In this document: piece by piece, positions 32,592 through 40,720 of the stretch
Layout of the letters: the number at the start of each line of letters is the position of its first letter
Numbering within the stretch: the stretch's first letter is position 1
Assembly: GCA_964418835.1 (NCBI GenBank)
Contig: CAYQNJ010000010.1
Span: 1-48,050 of the forward strand
Source: UBA9076 sp964418835
GTDB taxonomy: Bacteria > Bacillota_I > Bacilli_A > Erysipelotrichales > Erysipelotrichaceae
Reading direction: 5' to 3'
Length of the DNA stretch: 48,050 nucleotides
The notes under the pieces: generated by a model
The model's database searches: none
Told to the model about the DNA's origin: nothing
The model's input: only the letters and a program-made list of their open reading frames with translations
Made by a program: the position numbers and the translations under genes

Positions 32592-33970
32592 TGAATGATA
32601 TTGGGGTAATTGGTTTAGGAGTAATGGGTAAAAACATCGCGAAGAATATGCTTAATAATGGTTATAAGGTTTCTGGGTATAATAGAAGCTTTAGTAAAAC
32701 AAAAGAATTGATTGATGAAAATCATTCTAATTTTGAAGGTTATGAAGATATAAAAGATTTTGTAAATTCATTAAGTACTCCTAGAAAAGTGTTTTTAATG
32801 GTTTCAGCAGGAAAACCTGTGGATCTAGTTATAGATGAATTAATTCCTTTACTTGATAAAGGAGATATTATTATGGATGCGGGTAATTCATATTTTAAAG
32901 ATACTAATGCTAGAGAAGAAAGATTAAACGAATTAGGGCTTAATTACTTTGGTGTTGGTGTTTCTGGAGGGGAAGAAGGGGCTTTAAAAGGTCCAAGTAT
33001 TATGCCTTCAGGTAATAAGGAAGCTTATTTAGAAATAGGTGGTATCTTAGAAGCTATTTCAGCTAAGTATGATGGAGATGCTTGTTGTACATATATTGGT
33101 CCTAAGGGAAGTGGGCATTATGTGAAGATGGTTCATAATGGTATTGAATATGCGGATATGCAGTTACTAGCGGAAGCGTATTTAATATTAAAGAATGATG
33201 GATATAGTAATTTAGAGATATCTGAAATCTTAAAGAAATGGAATGAAACAGAAGTTGAATCATACTTAGTTTCTATAACTTCTAGAGTTTTAAGAGAAAA
33301 AGATGATAAGAGTGATAATGATATAGTTGATATTATTGTGGATGTGGCAGGTAATAAAGGTACTGGTAGATGGACTAGTATTGAAGCTTTATCACAAGAA
33401 TATAATGCGTCTCTTCTAACAGCAGCTTATCAAGCTAGAATCATGTCTAATGAATTAAACTTAAGAAAAGAGTTAAATAGTACAGTATCTAAGGGTGATG
33501 GAAAGAACCTTGATTTAGAAGTTATTAGAAAAGCATATTCTTTAGGCAAGAGTGTAGCTTTTGCGCAAGGCTTTGGTTTATATAAGAATGCCTCAGATAA
33601 GTATGGATGGAATTTAAATTTAAAAGAAATTGCGGCTATATTTAGAGCTGGATGTATTATTCAAGCAAGATTACTACAAGAAATAATGGGTGCTTATGAA
33701 GAGGGTAATGAAAATATTTTAACTTTACCAGTATTTAAGAAGCAAGTTATTGATAATAGTGGTGATTTAAGAGAAGTTGTAATTGAAGGTTTAAGAAGTG
33801 GTTTAGCATTACCAGTATTTACTAGTGCTTTAACTTATATTGATAGTTTATCTAGTGATTTATTAGGTGCTAACATCATTCAAGCCCAAAGAGATTACTT
33901 TGGGGCTCATACATATCAAAGAAAAGGTGTTGAAGGATTTGAACACCATGATTGGAATGAAGATGAATAA
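32591..33970 (+). CDS. gnd: 6-phosphogluconate dehydrogenase, decarboxylating
   Basis: This 459-aa enzyme oxidises 6-phosphogluconate to ribulose-5-phosphate and CO2, making NADPH. Seen: NADP-binding GLGVMGKNIAKNM with NRS for the phosphate, GVGVSGGEEGALKGPSIMP, catalytic Lys in KGSGHYVKMVHNGIEY, and the C-terminal QRDYFGAHTYQR. Length fits the long-chain GndA form. Its start overlaps the pgl stop by one base and its end overlaps zwf by eight bases. Confidence 0.97.
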   Translation: MNDIGVIGLGVMGKNIAKNMLNNGYKVSGYNRSFSKTKELIDENHSNFEGYEDIKDFVNSLSTPRKVFLMVSAGKPVDLVIDELIPLLDKGDIIMDAGNSYFKDTNAREERLNELGLNYFGVGVSGGEEGALKGPSIMPSGNKEAYLEIGGILEAISAKYDGDACCTYIGPKGSGHYVKMVHNGIEYADMQLLAEAYLILKNDGYSNLEISEILKKWNETEVESYLVSITSRVLREKDDKSDNDIVDIIVDVAGNKGTGRWTSIEALSQEYNASLLTAAYQARIMSNELNLRKELNSTVSKGDGKNLDLEVIRKAYSLGKSVAFAQGFGLYKNASDKYGWNLNLKEIAAIFRAGCIIQARLLQEIMGAYEEGNENILTLPVFKKQVIDNSGDLREVVIEGLRSGLALPVFTSALTYIDSLSSDLLGANIIQAQRDYFGAHTYQRKGVEGFEHHDWNEDE

Positions 33971-35342
33971 GACAGGAATAACCATTTTTGGTTCTACTGG
34001 GGATTTAACTTATAGAAAACTAATGCCAGCATTATATAATCTTTTTTCTAGAGGTTTATTAGAAAAAGATTTTGATATATGTGCAATCGGAAGAAGAGAT
34101 TATAAAAATGAAGATTATACAAATATAATTACTGATTGGATTAAAAAGTTTGCAAGATTAAAAGTTACTGATGATAAGCTTAAAGAATTCTTTAAACATA
34201 TTAATTATTTGAAGATGGACTTTACAAAGGAAGAAGATTTTCAAGTTTTAAATAATTATTATAAAAATAAAAATATTGAAAACCATGTGGTTTATTTAGC
34301 TGTAGCACCAGCATTTTTTGAGCAGATATCTATTGGTGTAGAGAAGACAAAATGTATTAAAAACCCAAAGATTATATTAGAAAAGCCTTTTGGGGATTCT
34401 TTAGAGAACGCAGGATATCTAAGTGAAAGATTAGAAACAACATTTGGGAAAGATAACATCTATAGAATAGATCATTATCTAGGAAAAGAAATGATTCGTA
34501 ACATTTTAACTATTAGAACAACAAATCATATGATTTCTAAGGTTTGGAATAGTGATAGTATTGAGAGTGTTCATATATCAGCTCTTGAAGAAGTAGGGGT
34601 TGGTAGTAGAGCTGATTACTATGATGAAACAGGTGCTTTAATGGATATGGTTACTAATCATTTACTACAAATACTTACTATTGTGGCTATGGATAATCCT
34701 CAAGGAATTATCCATGAAGAACAGTATAATGTTTTAAAAGATTTAAGACCTATCAAGGATATTGATATTTCTAAATCTATGATACTTGGACAATATAAAG
34801 GATATGTGGAAGAAGATAAAGTAGATGATAATTCTAAAACAGAAACATATGCGGCTCTTAAGTTATTTGTGGATAATGAAAGATGGAAGGATGTACCATT
34901 CTTTATTAGAACAGGAAAGAAGTGTGATAATAGAGAGGTAGAAGTAGCATTAACATTTAGAAGAACTACACCTAGTGTAGATCCTGATGTGTTAATAATA
35001 AAGATTCAACCAGTGGAAGGTGTATATCTTGAATTTAATATAAAAACACCAGGAGAAGAGTCTGGTGTAACAAGAGCTAAGATGGAGTTTTGTCAAAGCT
35101 GCGAGGATGTGTTTAGATTGAATACACCTGAAGCTTATGAAAGAATGATTCTAGCATGTTTAAATGATGATAGTTCTTGGTTTAGTAGATGGAATCAAAT
35201 AGAAACTAGTTGGAAATATATTGAAGGATTAAAAGAAGAATATAAAAAAGCAAATCTTCCAGTCTATATTTATGAACAAGGTAGTAAAGGACCAAGTGAA
35301 GCTAATAGCTTAGCTAATACAAAAGATCAAAGGTGGAGATAA
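33963..35342 (+). CDS. zwf: Glucose-6-phosphate 1-dehydrogenase
   Basis: This 459-aa enzyme converts glucose-6-phosphate to the lactone and NADPH. Seen: nucleotide-binding FGSTGDLTYRKLMPALYNL, LEKPFGDSLENA, and the active-site block RIDHYLGKEMIRN. It is shorter than the usual 480-500 aa. ATG 33963 is chosen because GGA lies six bases upstream and overlap with gnd is minimal; ATGs at 33948 and 33957 are alternatives. The last gene of pgl-gnd-zwf, it gives the cell the whole oxidative branch from one transcript. Confidence 0.96.
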   Translation: MNKTGITIFGSTGDLTYRKLMPALYNLFSRGLLEKDFDICAIGRRDYKNEDYTNIITDWIKKFARLKVTDDKLKEFFKHINYLKMDFTKEEDFQVLNNYYKNKNIENHVVYLAVAPAFFEQISIGVEKTKCIKNPKIILEKPFGDSLENAGYLSERLETTFGKDNIYRIDHYLGKEMIRNILTIRTTNHMISKVWNSDSIESVHISALEEVGVGSRADYYDETGALMDMVTNHLLQILTIVAMDNPQGIIHEEQYNVLKDLRPIKDIDISKSMILGQYKGYVEEDKVDDNSKTETYAALKLFVDNERWKDVPFFIRTGKKCDNREVEVALTFRRTTPSVDPDVLIIKIQPVEGVYLEFNIKTPGEESGVTRAKMEFCQSCEDVFRLNTPEAYERMILACLNDDSSWFSRWNQIETSWKYIEGLKEEYKKANLPVYIYEQGSKGPSEANSLANTKDQRWR

Positions 35343-35353
35343 TCTCCACCTTT
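35329..35353 (+). terminator. Hairpin at the end of zwf
   Basis: Perfect arms 35329-35339 and 35343-35353 around a TAA that is part of the zwf stop codon. No long T run follows, so it may stabilise the mRNA end as much as terminate. Confidence 0.6.
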
Positions 35354-35401
35354 AGTTCTTTAATATTTAAGATAAAACTTGTATAATATTTAAGTTGATA
35401 T

Positions 35402-35476
35402 GCCCTTGTAGTTAAATGGATATAACAAGCCCCTCCTAAGGGCTAGTTACGAGTTCGATTCTCGTCGAGGGTGCCA
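35402..35476 (+). tRNA. tRNA-Arg (CCT anticodon)
   Basis: A 75-nt cloverleaf with acceptor GCCCTTG/CGAGGGT, anticodon stem AGCCC/GGGCT, loop CTCCTAA (CCT, reads AGG) and encoded CCA. TATAAT at 35382-35387 is the likely -10 element. A terminator follows at 35494. Confidence 0.95.
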
Positions 35477-35493
35477 TTTATTATAGAACCTAT

Positions 35494-35518
35494 GAAACAT
35501 AAGTTGTTTCTTTTTTTT
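35494..35518 (+). terminator. Terminator of tRNA-Arg
   Basis: GAAAC (35494-35498) with GTTTC (35506-35510), 7-nt loop and eight T. Confidence 0.8.
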
Positions 35519-35555
35519 AACTTTAATATTATTAAGTTATATAGGAGGGCATGTT

Positions 35556-36152
35556 ATGAATATAAATGATTACATTGCAGTAAACACTCATCTAGAAGAA
35601 TCAACAATAAATAATGAAAATGTATTAAGAGTTATTAAATCAAACAAGATTGACCAACCAGATGAAAACACATATGTAAAACTAGTGGATAGTGATTTTC
35701 ATAATGGAACTATCGAAGTTATGTTGTATAGTAAGTTACTAGACAATGCTCCTAGTCATTCTAGAGGTTTTATTGGGATTGCTTTTAGAATTGGTGATGA
35801 TGATTTATCTTTTGAATCACTATATGTTAGACCGACAAATGGTAATACAGATGATCCTGTTAGAAAAAATAGGGTTCTTCAATATTTCTCATATCCAACT
35901 TATACATTTGATTATTTTAGGAATAAAAATATTACAGATTATGAAGGACCTGCAAATATAAACTTAAATGAATGGATAAAGCTTAAAGCTATAATCAAAG
36001 ATGATAAAGCTGATTTATATATAAATGACAATCTAGTTTTAAGAGTGGATGATTTAAAACATGGTAAATATAAAAGAGGATCTGTAGGTATATTTGTGGA
36101 TATTGGCACAGATGGATATTTTAAAGATTTAAATATTACCTACGATGATTAA
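35556..36152 (+). CDS. Concanavalin-like (LamG/DUF1080-type) soluble protein
   Basis: This 198-aa protein is predicted to be a beta-sandwich: SDFHNGTIEVMLYSKLL, RGFIGIAFRIGDDD, FESLYVRPTNG, WIKLKAIIKDDKADLYINDN and GSVGIFVDIGTDGYFKDLNITY follow the order of concanavalin-A-like domains. There is no signal peptide, so it may be cytoplasmic. Substrate or partner is unknown. The start has AGGAGGG. It lies 27 bases before a GyrI-like gene, probably in one transcript. Confidence 0.7.
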   Translation: MNINDYIAVNTHLEESTINNENVLRVIKSNKIDQPDENTYVKLVDSDFHNGTIEVMLYSKLLDNAPSHSRGFIGIAFRIGDDDLSFESLYVRPTNGNTDDPVRKNRVLQYFSYPTYTFDYFRNKNITDYEGPANINLNEWIKLKAIIKDDKADLYINDNLVLRVDDLKHGKYKRGSVGIFVDIGTDGYFKDLNITYDD

Positions 36153-36179
36153 GTGATAAGATGTATTTAGGAGTATATT

Positions 36180-36641
36180 ATGGAATATAAATTTGAAGAA
36201 AAAGATAATCTAGTACTTGCTGGTATAGGTGAAAGAGTTAAATCATCAAGTATGTGTGTAAAACTTTGGGATACATTAATGAATGACTACACTATTGAAC
36301 AACTTATTTCATTAGGGAATGGTGAAAGTTATGGAGTATGTTATGGTTCAAGTGGGGATAGTTTTTCATATTTTGCTGGATTTGATTTAGATGATGCAAG
36401 TAAAGTAGAAGAAACAAACTTACAAATATTTGAGATTCCTAAATCATTATATTTAATAGTAAAAATAAAAGGTGCTATACCTAAAGCAATTTTAGAAGGT
36501 TTTGAATCAGTAGAAGGATATTTAGAAAACACAGAATATAAAAGGGCTGATAATTATGATATTGAATATTATTACGAAGGTGATGATATGCAAAGTGATG
36601 ATTATGAAATGGAATTATGGGTACCGGTAATAAAGAAATAA
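36180..36641 (+). CDS. GyrI-like effector-binding domain protein
   Basis: This 153-aa stand-alone GyrI/SOUL-type domain is the small-molecule sensor found at the end of AraC-type regulators. Seen: ...LVLAGIGERVKSS at the start, YGVCYGSSGDSFSYFAGFDLDD, EIPKSLYLIVKIKGAIPKAI, DYEMELWVPVIKK at the end. No DNA-binding domain is attached, so it may bind or modify a ligand on its own. The partner gene upstream is a beta-sandwich protein. A hairpin terminator follows at 36665. Confidence 0.8.
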   Translation: MEYKFEEKDNLVLAGIGERVKSSSMCVKLWDTLMNDYTIEQLISLGNGESYGVCYGSSGDSFSYFAGFDLDDASKVEETNLQIFEIPKSLYLIVKIKGAIPKAILEGFESVEGYLENTEYKRADNYDIEYYYEGDDMQSDDYEMELWVPVIKK

Positions 36642-36664
36642 TAAAATTGTTAAATATTGAAATC

Positions 36665-36697
36665 AATTCACAAGCTTTATAGTTAGTGAATTTTTTT
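36665..36697 (+). terminator. Terminator after the GyrI-like gene
   Basis: AATTCAC (36665-36671) with GTGAATT (36686-36692), 14-nt loop, then T residues. Confidence 0.7.
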
Positions 36698-36741
36698 ATA
36701 CATGTTAAACTATTAATTGGATATACCTAGAAGGAAATTAT

Positions 36742-37383
36742 ATGTTAAATAAATTATTTGAATATGTACAAAATAATATGGATAAAATACTAACAGCAAT
36801 AGCTAATCATCTTACTATTAGTATAATTTCTTTGATTATTGCCTTAATAATTGGTGTATCTTTTGGAATACTTGTTGTAAAGTATAAAAAACTAAAAAAA
36901 ATAACAGTTGGATTGTTTAGTATATTAAGGATTATTCCTTCTCTAGCAATCTTAATTCTATTGATACCAATACTTGGTACTGGTGTAAAACCTGCTATTG
37001 TAGCACTTGTATTATTAGGTATACCACCTATATTAATGAATACAGTTGCTTCTTTAGAAAATGTTCCTGAATTTATGATTGAAACTGCATATGCATGTGG
37101 TATGAATGAATTTCAGGTTTGGTATAAAGTAATGATACCTTTAGCACTACCTTTAATACTTACAGGTATTAAAACATCTTTAGTTGAAATTATCGCTAGT
37201 GCTACCTTAGCCGCAAGAATTGGTGCAGGAGGTCTAGGGGAAATCATTTTTACAGGTATTGGGTTGTATAGAATGGATCTGTTGTTGATTGGAGGACTGC
37301 TAGTAGCGTTTATGTCTTTAATTGCTAGTAGTATGTTTGAAATGATAGATAAAGTATTTTTGAAATACATGGGAGAAAGTTAA
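36742..37383 (+). CDS. opuCB: Osmolyte ABC permease (OpuCB/ProW type)
   Basis: This 213-aa membrane subunit belongs to a glycine betaine/choline/carnitine-type importer. Seen: HLTISIISLIIALIIGVSFGILV, RIIPSLAILILLIPILGTG, NTVASLENVPEFMIETAYACGMN (EAA loop) and ARIGAGGLGEIIF. About six helices. Its TAA stop shares one base with the next gene's ATG at 37383. The exact osmolyte is unknown; symbol by family. Confidence 0.9.
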   Translation: MLNKLFEYVQNNMDKILTAIANHLTISIISLIIALIIGVSFGILVVKYKKLKKITVGLFSILRIIPSLAILILLIPILGTGVKPAIVALVLLGIPPILMNTVASLENVPEFMIETAYACGMNEFQVWYKVMIPLALPLILTGIKTSLVEIIASATLAARIGAGGLGEIIFTGIGLYRMDLLLIGGLLVAFMSLIASSMFEMIDKVFLKYMGES

Positions 37384-38255
37384 TGAAAAAAATTATTAGT
37401 TTAGTTATTGCTATTTTAATTCTTGTGGGATGTTCTAGTAAACTTAGTGGACCAACAATTAGAATAGGCACAAAAGCATTTACAGAAAGCCTTGTTGTGG
37501 GTGAGTTATACGCTCTAGCATTAGAGGATGCTGGATATAATGTTGAAAGAAAATTCAATATTGCTGGATCTTTAATTCATGCCTCGATTACAAATAATGA
37601 AATAGATTTGTATCCTGAATATACTGGTACTGGATTATTGTCTATTTTAAAGATGGATTTAGTAAGTGACCCAAAAGAAGTTTATGATATTGTTAAGAAA
37701 GAATATAATGAAAAATTTGAAATTACATGGTTAGAACAATCAAACGCAAATGACAGCCAAGGATTGGTTATTAGGACGGATGTTTCTAATGAATTAGGTA
37801 TTAAAACAATTTCTGATTTACAAGCTAAATCAAATGAAATTAGATTTACCTCTCAAGGTGATTTTGAACAAAGAGAAGATGGAATTCCAGGATTAGAAAA
37901 ACTATATGGTAAGTTTAATTTTAAATCAATTACTTTATATGATAATGGACTTAAATATCAAATACTTGAAAATGATGAGGGTGATGTAGCACCAGCATAT
38001 ACTACAGAGGGACAACTAGTTAATAAAGATAAATTTACTGTATTAGTAGATGATAAACAATTTTGGCCACCTTACTACTTAACACCAATTGTAAGAAATG
38101 AAGTCTTACAAGCTAATCCAGAAATAGAAGAAATAATTAATAATATTACATCTAAATTAGATACAGATACTGTAATAAACTTAAATGCAAAGGTAGATGT
38201 GGATAAATTAGAGTATGAGGAAGTTGCTAAAGAATTTTATGATTCAATAAAATAG
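37383..38255 (+). CDS. opuCC: Osmolyte-binding lipoprotein (OpuCC/ProX type)
   Basis: This 290-aa lipoprotein has signal peptide and lipobox LILVGC at Cys17. The mature part is a type II binding fold: IRIGTKAFTESLVVGELYALALEDAGYNV, ITNNEIDLYPEYTGTGLLSIL, and FWPPYYLTPIVRNEVL. The Tyr/Trp-rich segments are those used to hold quaternary ammonium groups in OpuC relatives. It lies between the permease and the ATPase of the same operon. Confidence 0.92.
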   Translation: MKKIISLVIAILILVGCSSKLSGPTIRIGTKAFTESLVVGELYALALEDAGYNVERKFNIAGSLIHASITNNEIDLYPEYTGTGLLSILKMDLVSDPKEVYDIVKKEYNEKFEITWLEQSNANDSQGLVIRTDVSNELGIKTISDLQAKSNEIRFTSQGDFEQREDGIPGLEKLYGKFNFKSITLYDNGLKYQILENDEGDVAPAYTTEGQLVNKDKFTVLVDDKQFWPPYYLTPIVRNEVLQANPEIEEIINNITSKLDTDTVINLNAKVDVDKLEYEEVAKEFYDSIK

Positions 38256-38264
38256 AGGTATCTA

Positions 38265-39032
38265 ATGGTTAAAGCAATAGAGTTTATAAATGTAAATAAA
38301 AGATTTGATAATTCTACTTATAATGCTGTAGATGATATAAGTTTAACTATAAATGAAGGTGAATTTATTACTATTCTTGGTTCTAGTGGAAGTGGAAAAA
38401 CAACTCTTTTAAGATTGATAAATAGATTAATAGAGCCTGATAGTGGTGATATTATTCTTTTTGGTGAGAATATTAAAGATGTTGATGTAATAAAGGTTAG
38501 AAGAAGAATAGGTTATGTTATTCAACAAGTAGGTCTATTTCCTCATATGAGTATAAAGGATAATATTTCTGTTGTACCTAATTTATTAAAGTGGGATAAG
38601 GATAGGATTGACAAAAGAGTTGATGAACTATTAAATCTTGTTGGTTTAGATCCAGTTGAGTATAAGAATAGATATCCTAAACAACTATCAGGAGGTCAAC
38701 AACAAAGAGTTGGTCTTGCTAGAGCTCTAGCAATAGATCCAAAGATAATGTTGCTTGATGAACCTTTTGGAGCTATAGATTCCATTACAAGAAATAAACT
38801 TCAAGATGAGCTTTTGATGATTCATGGTGGTTTAAAGAAGACTTTCTTATTTGTTACACATGATATTGAAGAAGCTTTTAAAATGGGTAATAGAATAATC
38901 ATTATGAATGAAGGTAAAATATCTCAATTTGGTACAGCTGAGCAGATTATGAACAATCCTGCGGATGAGTTTGTAAAGTCATTAATTAAATCTGCAAAGG
39001 ATAGAACTAAAATGTGGGAGAAATATTTATGA
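38265..39032 (+). CDS. opuCA: Osmolyte ABC ATPase (OpuCA type)
   Basis: This 255-aa nucleotide-binding subunit has Walker A GSSGSGKTT, Q-loop YVIQQVGLFPHM, signature LSGGQQQRVGLARAL, Walker B KIMLLDEPFGAIDS and H-loop VTHDIEEA. It lacks the C-terminal CBS pair found in full-length OpuCA (about 380-400 aa), so the ionic-strength sensor of that family is missing here. Its TGA overlaps the next ATG as ATGA. Confidence 0.93.
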   Translation: MVKAIEFINVNKRFDNSTYNAVDDISLTINEGEFITILGSSGSGKTTLLRLINRLIEPDSGDIILFGENIKDVDVIKVRRRIGYVIQQVGLFPHMSIKDNISVVPNLLKWDKDRIDKRVDELLNLVGLDPVEYKNRYPKQLSGGQQQRVGLARALAIDPKIMLLDEPFGAIDSITRNKLQDELLMIHGGLKKTFLFVTHDIEEAFKMGNRIIIMNEGKISQFGTAEQIMNNPADEFVKSLIKSAKDRTKMWEKYL

Positions 39033-39637
39033 TTGAATATTTCTTGAAATACTATGATAAATTATTTGGAGCTTTGTTAGAACATTTGGAAATGGTATTA
39101 ATTACTTTGGTAATTTCACTTTTTATTGCAAGTATTTTAACTCTTTTTGCAATGTACAATAAAAAAGTTTCAAAGATGTTATTAGGTGTATTTTCTATGA
39201 TTTATTCTATCCCTAGTTTAGCTTTATTTGCATTACTTATTCCTATGACAGGTTTAGGTATGATGACTGCTATAATAGTTTTAGTAATATATAATCAATA
39301 CATTTTACTTAGAAATTTTATATCTGGATTAAATAGTGTTGATCAAGGAATAATTGAAGCTGCAATAGGCATGGGAATGACTGATACGCAGATATTAAAG
39401 AATGTTAGAATTCCATTATCAAAGAAATCTATTTTTGCAGGAGTTAGATTAGCTATTATATCTACCATTGGTATAGCGACTATAGGAGCTACTATTAATG
39501 CAGGAGGTCTAGGGACTATCTTATTTGATGGTTTAAGGACAATGAATGTTAATAAGATTATTATAGGTAGTTTCTTAGCCTCAGGGTTGGCTTTGGTATC
39601 GGACACAATTTTAGGATATATTGAGAAAAAAGTATAA
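39029..39637 (+). CDS. opuCD: Osmolyte ABC permease (OpuCD/ProW type)
   Basis: This 202-aa second permease has EHLEMVLITLVISLFIASIL, SIPSLALFALLIPMTGLG, GLNSVDQGIIEAAIGMGM (EAA loop) and NAGGLGTILFDGL. ATG 39029 is preferred because GGGAG lies eight bases upstream and it overlaps the ATPase stop as ATGA; the in-frame frame from 39014 has no better signal. It ends the operon, followed by a GAAA-loop terminator. Confidence 0.92.
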   Translation: MIEYFLKYYDKLFGALLEHLEMVLITLVISLFIASILTLFAMYNKKVSKMLLGVFSMIYSIPSLALFALLIPMTGLGMMTAIIVLVIYNQYILLRNFISGLNSVDQGIIEAAIGMGMTDTQILKNVRIPLSKKSIFAGVRLAIISTIGIATIGATINAGGLGTILFDGLRTMNVNKIIIGSFLASGLALVSDTILGYIEKKV

Positions 39638-39662
39638 AATTATCAGAAATGATAATTTTTTT
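39636..39662 (+). terminator. Terminator of the osmolyte ABC operon
   Basis: A 10-bp stem (39636-39645 with 39650-39659) closed by a GAAA tetraloop, then T residues; the opuCD stop codon (39635-39637) overlaps its left edge. Confidence 0.9.
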
Positions 39663-39779
39663 GATAGATTTATTTCAATTTTTTATTCAATGTATTGACA
39701 TAAACATACTTTATATTTAAGGAATGCTTCTTAATAAAATTTCTATTTTATAATGAAATTAGTTAAGGAGGATATTATA

Positions 39780-40358
39780 ATGGGTAAAATATTAAAAGAT
39801 ATGTATTATTCACTATACTATCTTTGGACTAAAGACAAATTTGGGAAGGATTGTATAGAAGAAAGTAGGAAGTATTCAAAATCTATTAGTAAAGTTATCA
39901 ATGATAATGTAGTTACAGTTGTTTTATATCATAATTACATTGTTGAACATGTTGTAAAGAGCAAGGATAGGACTTTGTATTATATTCATTTTGAATTTAA
40001 AAATTTTAATTCTTCTACTAGAGGAATAGAGGATTTACTCGATTTTGCTAATAGTATTACTAGTAATGTTAGAAAAGCTTTATTTTGTTGTACTAGTGGT
40101 ATAACGTCATCACTGTTTGCACAAAACATGCAAGAGTATATAAATAAAAGGAAAGTTGATTTACAAACAGATGCATGTGATATTAATTCATTAAGTAATA
40201 AAAGTAATGATTATGATGTAGTTATTCTTACTCCTCAAATTCATTATTGTGAAAAAAAGATAAAAGAAAAGATTAATACTAAGGTGATAAAGATTTCTAC
40301 AAAAGACTTTGCGTCAAATAACTTTAGAAATGTTTTGTCATTACTTGATATTAATTAA
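39780..40358 (+). CDS. PTS lactose/cellobiose IIB-like domain with an unknown N-terminal domain
   Basis: This 192-aa protein is unusual. Residues 98-190 match IIB of the lactose/cellobiose PTS: ALFCCTSGITSSLFAQNMQEY carries the phospho-accepting Cys104 in a C-x-x-G pattern, and DYDVVILTPQIHY and KVIKISTKDFA are the later family strands. Residues 1-97 are not recognised; they are charged with TVVLYHNYIVEHVV and YYIHFEFKNF strands. No IIA, IIC or regulator neighbours it, so a regulatory role is likelier than transport (inference). ATG 39780 follows AAGGAGG. Confidence 0.7.
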   Translation: MGKILKDMYYSLYYLWTKDKFGKDCIEESRKYSKSISKVINDNVVTVVLYHNYIVEHVVKSKDRTLYYIHFEFKNFNSSTRGIEDLLDFANSITSNVRKALFCCTSGITSSLFAQNMQEYINKRKVDLQTDACDINSLSNKSNDYDVVILTPQIHYCEKKIKEKINTKVIKISTKDFASNNFRNVLSLLDIN

Positions 40359-40395
40359 ATATTTATACTTGATATAATTGTTGTAGGTGAGAGAT

Positions 40396-40713
40396 ATGGA
40401 AGAATTAATAGAAAAGTTTCATTTGATGTGGGATTCTTTTCCTGGTTTAGCAAGATTGATTAGTAAAGATTTTAAGGTAATAGCTTCTAATAAGATTGCA
40501 CAAGAAAAGGGCTTTGTGGAAGGTGTTACTTGTACAAGGGTTGGTGATCAAATTACTCATAGAGGTTGTAAGATGAGAAAAATGTTTGAGTCAAAAGAAG
40601 CATTTGTGGATAATGTATTAGAAGATAGGGTTAGGGGATGGATGCCAATAGAGGGCTATGATGATGTTTTTGTTCATTTCACAGTTATGATTCCAATAGA
40701 AAAAGGCCGTTAG
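40396..40713 (+). CDS. Small PAS-like protein with two conserved-type cysteines
   Basis: This 105-aa protein resembles small PAS-type proteins seen in anaerobes: FPGLARLISKDFKVIASNKIAQEKG, then Cys46 in GVTCTRVGD and Cys58 in HRGCKMRKMF, and the closing VHFTVMIPI strand. The fold looks like one PAS domain without an output module; the cysteines could bind metal, cofactor or react with redox signals (inference). ATG 40396 is chosen with AGGTGA upstream; GTG 40387 is an alternative. It converges with hcp across a shared hairpin, suggesting but not proving a link. Confidence 0.65.
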   Translation: MEELIEKFHLMWDSFPGLARLISKDFKVIASNKIAQEKGFVEGVTCTRVGDQITHRGCKMRKMFESKEAFVDNVLEDRVRGWMPIEGYDDVFVHFTVMIPIEKGR

Positions 40714-40720
40714 GCCTTTT
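40701..40720. terminator. Bidirectional terminator between the PAS-like gene and hcp
   Basis: AAAAGGCC (40701-40708) with GGCCTTTT (40713-40720) and a GTTA loop. Both neighbouring stop codons touch it. Confidence 0.88.

Noticed and set aside
36109..36116. TTGGCAC as a second sigma-54 promoter
   Set aside because: It is inside a coding region and lacks TTGC at the required spacing.
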